64,000 bases of DNA from Cohnella ginsengisoli (GTDB lineage Bacteria > Bacillota > Bacilli > Paenibacillales > Paenibacillaceae): the NCBI RefSeq assembly GCF_029525555.1, contig NZ_JAPDHZ010000002.1, positions 843,868-907,867 on the forward strand, read 5' to 3'. Of the stretch, positions 57,662 through 64,000 are shown one piece after another. The notes beneath the pieces are model-generated. The model worked only from the letters and a program-made list of their open reading frames with translations, had not been told where the DNA came from and searched no databases. Both the position numbers and the translations under genes were made by a program. How positions within the stretch are numbered: position 1 is the stretch's first letter; every line of letters begins with the position of its first letter.

Positions 57662-58324
57662 CTACACTCCTTTGGCCTGCAAAACTCGATTGCGGATATG
57701 GTGCAGATGCGCCACCTTGTCGATTTGCATGGCGCCATCCTTCAGATATGCGTATTCCATCCACGATTCGCCGCTGGCCCATTCGTCGGGCGGCCGGCTA
57801 ATCACCTCGGCGATGCGAAGCTGCGTCGGTTTCATAAGCGACGCAGCGATGATCGCCTCCGAGTGGCCAGCGCAGCCGGCGTGCGCCACGCCTCGCAGCG
57901 CGCCCATAATATAAATATCGCCCGTACTCCGGACGGCTCCTCCGGGATTGACGTCTCCAAGCAGCAGAAGATGTCCTTCGTGCTCGAGCGTCTGCCCGGA
58001 CCGAACCATGCCCGTTACCGTTTCTACCTTATATGAACTGTAGTCAGCCGGTCCTACGGGAAGCGGATCGCTCTCGATCGACTGAACGACAAAATTGCCC
58101 TGCTTGCGAATAATGGAGCGGATGCGCTCCTTGTCTTCTTCGGAGAGCTGACGGGCCCCGAGCTTGATCTGGATGTGCACGATCGGTCCGGCGAGCTGCT
58201 GCTCGTGCTTTTCCAGCTTGGCTTCGAGCTCTTCGATCAGCGCGTCGAGCTCGCAGGCGTCGTCGAGCAAAAATACAAGTCCGTCCTTGACCCCTTTGAT
58301 CGTGACTAACGATTTGACATTCAC
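57662..58324 (-). CDS. minC: Septum site-determining protein MinC
   Basis: 220-residue FtsZ inhibitor. The N-terminal domain (KSLVTIKGVKDGLVFLLDD) and the C-terminal beta-helix (TGMVRSGQTLEHEGHLLLLG; GGAVRSTGDIYIMGALRG; RIAEVISRPP) are complete. It is immediately upstream of minD. Confidence 0.96.
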   Translation of the reverse strand: MNVKSLVTIKGVKDGLVFLLDDACELDALIEELEAKLEKHEQQLAGPIVHIQIKLGARQLSEEDKERIRSIIRKQGNFVVQSIESDPLPVGPADYSSYKVETVTGMVRSGQTLEHEGHLLLLGDVNPGGAVRSTGDIYIMGALRGVAHAGCAGHSEAIIAASLMKPTQLRIAEVISRPPDEWASGESWMEYAYLKDGAMQIDKVAHLHHIRNRVLQAKGV

Positions 58325-58410
58325 GCCTCGTCCCTCCTACTGCTAACCAATTCGGGCAAGAAAGCCCGAATTCCTGCATGGCTGCCTACGCTCCGCCGCG
58401 GGCGCGAAGA

Positions 58411-58947
58411 TCAATTCCCTTCGGTTCCCTCCGACTGCGATACGACTTGCCGGACCAAAAAGCGGCGCGCCGGCAGATAGAGCGCCAAGGCAACCAGCAT
58501 GTGCAGCAGCAGCGTCGGCAGCACCTGCCAGTAGAAGACGAAGCTGGCGCTTAAGTGCGTCAGGGAGAACAGCTTGTATATCAAATAGACGAGCATGTCC
58601 AACAAACCGCTGCCCACGCCCGTCAAGAGCAGAACGAAAGCCAGCGTGCTCAGCTTGCGCTCGAAGGCGAGCCCGATCAGATAACCGATCAGCGCCATGC
58701 CGAAGGCGTACGCGCCGATCATATGGCCGTAAAACAGCATATCCTCGACCAAACCGAACCCGAGGCCGAACAAAAAAGCGCGATGACGGCCGCCCAGCAG
58801 CGCGACGAAAACCGTCATGACGAACGGAAGATGAAGCAGCAGCCGGCCGCTCCAGGCGGACGGAACGAGCCACGGCAGGATCGAGGTCTGGATCAGCAGC
58901 AGAACGAGCGTAGCCACGATGGCCCGGTTCATACGGATCTTCGTCAT
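58411..58947 (-). CDS. mreD: Rod shape-determining protein MreD
   Basis: 178-residue membrane protein with five or six TM helices (VATLVLLLIQTSILPWL; FLFGLGFGLVEDMLFYG; FGMALIGYLIGLAF). It partners MreC in the elongasome. The ATG overlaps the mreC stop by 4 bp. Confidence 0.93.
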   Translation of the reverse strand: MTKIRMNRAIVATLVLLLIQTSILPWLVPSAWSGRLLLHLPFVMTVFVALLGGRHRAFLFGLGFGLVEDMLFYGHMIGAYAFGMALIGYLIGLAFERKLSTLAFVLLLTGVGSGLLDMLVYLIYKLFSLTHLSASFVFYWQVLPTLLLHMLVALALYLPARRFLVRQVVSQSEGTEGN

Positions 58948-59817
58948 GGCTGATCCGGATCCGGCGTCATGACGACGAATACTTCGTACAAATGGTCGAA
59001 CTTGGCGGCCGGCTGAATCGTCGCCGTGTGCGTGAGGCCGAAGTCGCCGACTTGATTGGTCAGCACTTTGCCGATGACCAGGCCTTTCGGCAATACGCCG
59101 CCCTTGCCGGACGTGACGACGGTATCGCCCTCGGCCACGTTCGCGTTTTCGTCGATTTTGCTCATCCGCATGACGCCGTTTTCCTTGTCGTAATCGACGA
59201 TGCCGAATACCTGCTGCTCCTTGCCCGATACGGTCGCGGAGATCTGGATCGTGTCCGGCGTCGTGGAGTCCAGCTCGGTAATCGGCATGACGGTCGACGT
59301 GAACTCGGATACTTTGCTGACCAAACCGACGAGTCCGTCTACCGTGACGACCGCCATATTCGGCTTGACGCCGTCATGCGAACCTTGGTCGATTTTGATC
59401 GTCTTGTCGTACGGGTTGGATCCGCTCGCGATGACCTGCGAAATGACGTACTTATAAGTTAATAATTGCTCCTGCCTCTTCTTGAACTCCAGCTCCTGCT
59501 TGTAACGCTCGTTCGTGCTCGCGATCTCGTTATACCGAATCTGATCCTGCGTGTACATGGCCACCGTACGGCGCAGTTCCTCGTTCTCCTTGTAGACGTC
59601 GGAAAGCCGGCCGAGGTCGCGGAAAAAGCCCGCGACCGCTCCGACCGGCCGATACAGCGCGCTTTGCGCCGTCCCGAACGCGTCGTTAACGAAGCGTTCG
59701 GGCCACGTCAAGCCGCTGCGGCGCAAGGTGAACCCCATGACGGCGATAAAAAAGGATCAAGCCGATCATGAGAATGAATAAACGTTTGGTCCCGAATAAT
59801 TTAAAAATAACGATCAC
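58944..59817 (-). CDS. mreC: Rod shape-determining protein MreC (one frameshift)
   Basis: About 290 residues after repair. An N-terminal TM helix (FILMIGLILFIAVMGF), a coiled coil (about 70-112) and the extracellular beta domain (GLVGLVSKVSEFTSTVMPI; TSGKGGVLPKGLVIGKV) are present. A GTG near 59817 begins MIVIFKLFGTKRLFIL; the exact start is uncertain. The frame breaks in the 6-base A run at 59748-59753; five bases give LILFIAVMGFTLRR. Confidence 0.9.
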
Positions 59818-59856
59818 CTGCTTTTGACATGCCGCCGAACGGCGGTATCCGGCACA

Positions 59857-60882
59857 TTAACGGCCGCGCGAAGAGCCCTTGGACTTGAACAGATGGATAT
59901 TCTCGAGCGCCCTGCCGGTGCCGATCGCGACGCAATCCAGCGGATTCTCGGCGACGATGACCGGCATGCCGGTCTCCCTGGCGAGCAGCTTGTCCAGATT
60001 GCGGAGCAGGCCGCCGCCGCCCGTCAGCACGATGCCGCGGTCCATGATGTCCGCCGACAGCTCGGGCGGGCACTTCTCCAGCGTCACCTTGACGGCGTCG
60101 ACGATCGCGTTCACGGTGTCCGCCAGCGCCTCGGTGATCTCGTCGGACGTGATGGCAAGCGTCTTCGGCAAGCCGGTGACCAGGTCGCGTCCGCGAATCT
60201 CGATCGACTCCATCTTGTCGAGCGGCATAGCCGAACCGATCTCCATCTTGAGCTGCTCGCTCGTGCGCTCGCCGATCATCAAGTTGTAGAGGCGCTTGAT
60301 GTACTGCATGATCGACTCGTCCATCTCGTCGCCTGCTACGCGGATCGAGCGGCTCGTGACGATGCCGCCTAGCGAGATGACCGCGACCTCGGTCGTGCCG
60401 CCGCCGATGTCGACGACCATGCTGCCGGTCGGCTCCCAGACGGGCAGATCCGCGCCGATGGCGGCCGCGAACGGCTCTTCGATCGTGACGGCGTCGCGCG
60501 CGCCGGCTTGCTTGGCGGCGTCTTCGACCGCGCGCTTCTCGACGGCGGTAATGCCGGAAGGCACGCAAATCATCACGTTAGGATGACGCGAAGGGAAGGA
60601 GCGCTGCTTCTGGGCGCGATTCAAAAAGTACTTGATCATCGTGGCGGTCGTGTCAAAGTCGGCGATGACGCCGTCCTTCATCGGGCGGATGGCGCGGATG
60701 TTGCCCGGGGTCCGTCCGATCATTTTCTTGGCTGCTTCGCCCACTGCCTCGATCTTCTTTGTATCGGTACGAAGGGCGACCACGGAGGGCTCCCTGACGA
60801 CGATGCCTTTGCCTTTGACGTATACCAATGTGTTAGCTGTGCCCAGGTCGATACCCAGGTCTCGTGTAAATCCACCGAACAT
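59857..60882 (-). CDS. mreB: Rod shape-determining protein MreB
   Basis: 341-residue bacterial actin that organises the elongation machinery. Motifs: [56 protein letters not shown] and [20 protein letters not shown]. First of the mreBCD-minCD run, 39 bp after radC. Confidence 0.97.
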   Translation of the reverse strand: MFGGFTRDLGIDLGTANTLVYVKGKGIVVREPSVVALRTDTKKIEAVGEAAKKMIGRTPGNIRAIRPMKDGVIADFDTTATMIKYFLNRAQKQRSFPSRHPNVMICVPSGITAVEKRAVEDAAKQAGARDAVTIEEPFAAAIGADLPVWEPTGSMVVDIGGGTTEVAVISLGGIVTSRSIRVAGDEMDESIMQYIKRLYNLMIGERTSEQLKMEIGSAMPLDKMESIEIRGRDLVTGLPKTLAITSDEITEALADTVNAIVDAVKVTLEKCPPELSADIMDRGIVLTGGGGLLRNLDKLLARETGMPVIVAENPLDCVAIGTGRALENIHLFKSKGSSRGR

Positions 60883-60921
60883 GCTTTGTAACCTCCTGTT
60901 GGGACAATCCTGTATATTATA

Positions 60922-61611
60922 TTACAAGGAGCCCAGCTCCTTCAAACTTACAAAGCGATTGTCACCGATTACCAAATGGTCGAGCAATTCGATGCCGACC
61001 AGTTGGCCGGCTTCGGCAAGCCTCCGGGTGAGCGCTATATCTTCCGCGCTCGGCGTCGGATCTCCGCTAGGATGGTTGTGCGCGCAGATGATAGAGGCGC
61101 TGCTGCGGCGGATGGCCGCGCGGTAAACCTCGCGAGGATGCACGATGGCCGCGCTCAGGGAGCCGACGGAGAGCGTGTCCATGCCGATGACCTGGTTTTT
61201 CGTATCGAGAAACAAACAGACGAAGCGCTCCTCTCGCAAATGCCGCATTTCCTCCATCAGCAGCTCGGAGGCGTCCTGCGGACGCTGAATGCGAGGCATC
61301 TCGGGCAGCCGCGCGCGGGCCATGCGCCTGCCGAGCTCGATCGACGCCTGCAGCTCGAGCGCCTTGGCGGGGCCGATGCCCTTGATATGTATGAGCTCGT
61401 CCCAAGCGCGCTCGGCCAGCCTGCGAAGCCCGCCGCATTCGTTCAAAACGCGCTGCGCGAGGTGGATCGCGGACTCGTTTTTCGTGCCCGTGCGCAGCAG
61501 GATGGCGAGCAGCTCGGCATGGCTGAGCGCGGCGGCGCCCCGGCTTCGCATCCGTTCGCGCGGCCTCTCGTCTTCCGGCATTTCCTTAAGCATATAAACG
61601 CGTTGTTCCAT
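60922..61611 (-). CDS. radC: RadC-family JAB-domain protein
   Basis: 229 residues. A helix-hairpin-helix region (IKGIGPAKALELQASIELGR) precedes the JAMM metalloprotease-like domain with the metal ligands in ICAHNHPSGDPTPSAED. The molecular role of RadC is unsettled. It lies between maf and mreB as in B. subtilis. Confidence 0.95.
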   Translation of the reverse strand: MEQRVYMLKEMPEDERPRERMRSRGAAALSHAELLAILLRTGTKNESAIHLAQRVLNECGGLRRLAERAWDELIHIKGIGPAKALELQASIELGRRMARARLPEMPRIQRPQDASELLMEEMRHLREERFVCLFLDTKNQVIGMDTLSVGSLSAAIVHPREVYRAAIRRSSASIICAHNHPSGDPTPSAEDIALTRRLAEAGQLVGIELLDHLVIGDNRFVSLKELGSL

Positions 61612-61744
61612 ATCGAACGTTCCCTCTTCCCTATCGACCGCATCGGCTGCGGATATCGGCTCAAGGTCTTCCGGCGGGACGCTACCCCGCGGCCTGGTCG
61701 CGGCCGTCGTGCGTCGTCCGTGCGAAATCCCTCATCCGATCCGG

Positions 61745-62356
61745 TCAGGGAAGCTGAAGACCGAATTCGCCGAGCTGCGAAGCCAGCATGGAAACCGGCA
61801 GTCCGACGACGGTAAAAAAGTCGCCTTCGATCCGTTCGACGAGCATCGCGCCGATCTCCTGAATGCCATACGCGCCCGCTTTGTCCATCGGCTCGCCCGA
61901 ATCGACGTACCGGGCGATCTGGTCCCCGGTCAGCGCCCGCATGAACACGCGCGTGACGCTGTGCGACACAACGGTACGGCCCGACTCCGCTTCGATGCTG
62001 CAGAGACCCGTAAACACTTCGTGCGCGCGTCCCGCGAGTCGCGTCAGCATCGACACGGCCTCCTTGCGATCCTTCGGTTTGCCGAGCACGTCCCCGTCCA
62101 GCACGACGATCGTGTCGCTGCCGACGACGATCGCTCCCGGCGTTCGCGAAGCCCGCTCCAGCACGGCGGAAGCCTTGCGTTGGGCGAGCTCTTCGACGAT
62201 GCGCGCGGGACTCCAACCCTCGGGCGTATCCTCGTCCGCATGGCTCGGCATAATCTCGACGGGCAAGCCGAGCAGGCCGATCAATTGCTGTCTGCGAGGC
62301 GAAGTGGAAGCGAGAACGAGCGTAGCGCGCGTCTCCGGCAAAGCATGTTGGGTCAT
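61745..62356 (-). CDS. maf: Maf-family nucleoside triphosphate pyrophosphatase
   Basis: 203 residues. Maf hydrolyses dTTP/UTP or modified nucleotides and affects septum formation. Motifs: LVLASTSPRRQQLIGLLG, SDTIVVLDGDVLGKPKD, and MDKAGAYGIQEIGAMLVERI. I chose ATG at 62356 (MTQHALPE), about ten bases after AAAGGAAG. Confidence 0.94.
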   Translation of the reverse strand: MTQHALPETRATLVLASTSPRRQQLIGLLGLPVEIMPSHADEDTPEGWSPARIVEELAQRKASAVLERASRTPGAIVVGSDTIVVLDGDVLGKPKDRKEAVSMLTRLAGRAHEVFTGLCSIEAESGRTVVSHSVTRVFMRALTGDQIARYVDSGEPMDKAGAYGIQEIGAMLVERIEGDFFTVVGLPVSMLASQLGEFGLQLP

Positions 62357-62408
62357 ATCGGAAATCTTCCTTTCAGCATCCATTAGCTTTTGCCCTGCGG
62401 GCATTCCA

Positions 62409-62651
62409 TTACATTTTCCGGTAAATCCAGATTGCCGCCGCAATGCCGACCATACTTAGCAGGCTCACGTTCAGCGAAAAGTTGATGTTGTAAACGAGAA
62501 CGAGCAAATCGGCGGAAGGGGACCAGTGCACCTTCACCGTCCGCGTGAGGAAGTCGAGCCCGGGAACGCGCTTCAGCCAGTCCGCGACAAGCGCGCCGGC
62601 CAGCATGCCGAGGAATACGAATAAAATCAAAATCCAGCCGTTTTTCTTCAC
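62409..62651 (-). CDS. DUF4321-family small membrane protein
   Basis: 80 residues, two TM helices (WILILFVFLGMLAGALVADW and NVSLLSMVGIAAAIWIY) around KVHWSPSADLLVLVYNINFSLN. The start is GTG 62651 with GGGAG upstream; an in-frame ATG 21 bases earlier lacks a ribosome-binding site. The family accompanies maf in many Firmicutes; function unknown. Confidence 0.85.
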   Translation of the reverse strand: MKKNGWILILFVFLGMLAGALVADWLKRVPGLDFLTRTVKVHWSPSADLLVLVYNINFSLNVSLLSMVGIAAAIWIYRKM

Positions 62652-62733
62652 GCTATCTACGTCTCCCGCCATTTTTTGACACTTGCTTCATTATTATACG
62701 TGGCTCCGGCGGCACGCACAATGGACAACGCAA

Positions 62734-62759
62734 AGACAGCCCCTAGGACGGGGCTGCCT
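62734..62759 (-). terminator. Likely terminator after spoIIB
   Basis: Minus-strand stem GGCAGCCCC/GGGGCTGTC with a short loop and a weak T-run. Confidence 0.55.
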
Positions 62760-62841
62760 ATACGTATGACGCAGGAAGCGGCGGCTGCGATAGGTCTTCG
62801 GGTCCAGGCAGCTTCCCTGCATTTGCAGATAAAATCGCAGC

Positions 62842-64000
62842 TCAGTCGCCGTCTTCGCCGAGCTCCTCGCGCAGCTGGCGGGCGATCAACGCCGCTTTCA
62901 TCGCCGACGTCTGCACGGCGCGCAAGCGAGCGGCGGACGGTTCCTTGACGTAGGCGGCCCACTGCTCGGACGCGGCGCCGAGCTGAGCCGCCAAGGCGCC
63001 CGCAGGCTCGCTTCGGCTGCCGGACCACGCAGCCATGTCCGTCTTTGCGGCGTTCCAGCGTTTCAAAGCGGCTTGGATATCGGCGGCAGCCTGCGTGCTT
63101 GGCGGCGATGAACCGCCATCGGTCAACAGCTCGGCCGACGTTCCCGCGAGCAAACGGCCGAGCGCGTCGCTTTCCTCCAGATAGGCAGCCCACGACACCG
63201 CCGCCGGCGTCTGCGGCAGCGAGAGCGCCCGGTTGTCTAGCGCCTTGGCGTACAGCTCCTCGTCGGTCAGCGCCGCAGCCAGCTTTTCCGCCTCGGCCTT
63301 GCCGTCTGCGATTCCCGCGTATACGCGGTACCCGTCCGTCGTATCGGTCGCGGCCGCGATGCCTTGGCTCGTGAGCGATTGGACGGCCTCGTTCATGCTG
63401 GCTTCGCTCTGGAAGACGCCGTACTGCAGCAGGTAGCTCACCGAGGCGGGCACCTGGGCGTCGCCTGCGGCGCCTGCCGCTTTGTCCGACTGCGCTGCGC
63501 CTGCCGGATCCGTGCCGTCCGGCTTGCCGGCTGACGACCGTCCCGAGGCTCCCGGGTCGGCCTTGGTGCCGTCGGACGATGCCGCAGCGCCCGATGCCGC
63601 AGGCTTCAACCCGGCGGATGCCGGATCTGCGGCGCTTCCCGAAGGCAAAATAGGTTCGCCCGTGAAAAGTGCCAGCACGATATAACCAAAGATCGCTCCC
63701 GTCACGATCGCGGCCGCGACCGAAGCGAATATCCGCATCCAAGACGGCCCGCCGCGGTACCTGCGCGTATTCCCGCCGTCGATCCCGTGCTCGTCCGCAT
63801 CCCAATACAGCTCCGAATCCAGCGGGAACGAACCGGTGCCTGACGCTGCGCTAACATTATACGGCGCATAAGAATCTTGAACTTCGATGGACGAATAGCC
63901 TTCTTGATCGTCCTGACGCGCAACGGTGTGGCGAAGCTCTCCGTAGGGGATATCGGGCAACGACGGCGCCTGGACGGAAGACGGCTTGCGAAAACCGGCG
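62842..64000 (-). CDS. spoIIB: SpoIIB-like SPOR-domain sporulation protein, partial (N-terminus beyond the right edge)
   Basis: 386 residues are visible; the frame stays open to the window edge, so the true start is outside. A cytoplasmic N-terminal region leads to one TM helix (IFASVAAAIVTGAIFGYIVL), an Ala/Ser/Gly-rich linker and a SPOR domain (SYLLQYGVFQSEASMNEAV; GYRVYAGIADGKAEAEKLA). A helical C-terminus follows. SpoIIB localises to the sporulation septum by binding denuded glycan and aids engulfment. Position next to maf/radC/mre matches B. subtilis. Confidence 0.82.
   Translation of the reverse strand, partial: AGFRKPSSVQAPSLPDIPYGELRHTVARQDDQEGYSSIEVQDSYAPYNVSAASGTGSFPLDSELYWDADEHGIDGGNTRRYRGGPSWMRIFASVAAAIVTGAIFGYIVLALFTGEPILPSGSAADPASAGLKPAASGAAASSDGTKADPGASGRSSAGKPDGTDPAGAAQSDKAAGAAGDAQVPASVSYLLQYGVFQSEASMNEAVQSLTSQGIAAATDTTDGYRVYAGIADGKAEAEKLAAALTDEELYAKALDNRALSLPQTPAAVSWAAYLEESDALGRLLAGTSAELLTDGGSSPPSTQAAADIQAALKRWNAAKTDMAAWSGSRSEPAGALAAQLGAASEQWAAYVKEPSAARLRAVQTSAMKAALIARQLREELGEDGD

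Overview
This window reads as chromosomal DNA of a high-GC, endospore-forming Firmicute of the Paenibacillaceae (Cohnella- or Paenibacillus-like; genus not resolved). The evidence is the sporulation genes spoIIB, spoIVFA/FB, spo0B, spoVB, spoIID, bofC and safA, an L27 precursor with its Prp protease gene, and a gene order that closely follows the Bacillus subtilis stretch spoIIB-maf-radC-mreBCD-minCD-spoIVF-rplU-prp-rpmA-spo0B-obg-thrR-pheA ... safA-bofC-ruv-queA-tgt-yajC-yrzE-yrbG-spoVB-comN-secDF-recJ-apt. Almost everything is on the minus strand.

Layout. 1-5.6 kb: a MacA/MacB-type ABC exporter operon ending in a two-component system (the kinase runs off the left edge). 5.8-8.1 kb: a second two-component pair. 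8.3-29.4 kb: conserved housekeeping and sporulation backbone (apt, recJ, a CDF transporter, secF/secD, comN, spoVB, yrbG, yrzE, a PAP2 phosphatase, yajC, tgt, queA, a SpoIID-like protein, a DCC protein, ruvB/A/C, bofC and a large repeat-rich SafA). 29.5-30.6 kb: a ribbon-helix-helix gene and an SPFH/band-7 gene. 31.0-43.8 kb: a metabolic island. 43.9-48.6 kb: amino-acid genes (ilvE, pheA, thrB, hom, thrR). 48.7-64 kb: obgE, spo0B, rpmA, prp, rplU, rng, spoIVFB/FA, rodA, minD/C, mreD/C/B, radC, maf, a DUF4321 gene and spoIIB (runs off the right edge).

The most interesting part is the island at 31.0-43.8 kb. Nine consecutive minus-strand genes encode a CUT1 sugar ABC importer (lipoprotein plus two permeases), a GH140/DUF4038 glycosidase, a RuBisCO-like protein, a DUF1537 kinase, a two-domain protein resembling D-apionate lactonase, an ApnO-like oxidoisomerase and a Gfo/Idh/MocA dehydrogenase. 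A divergent AraC regulator lies upstream. Together they spell a complete predicted route from imported apiosides through free D-apiose to 3-oxo-isoapionate 4-phosphate and central metabolism. A 27-bp dyad that also matches the cre consensus lies in the shared promoter region.

The sequence also contains 22 apparent one-base frameshifts in 19 genes, nearly all explained by one extra base in a homopolymer run and many in essential genes (secD, minD, mreC, rodA). I treat them as probable sequence errors and annotate each affected gene as one CDS, giving the position of the shift. No rRNA, tRNA, insertion sequence, prophage or CRISPR array was seen.
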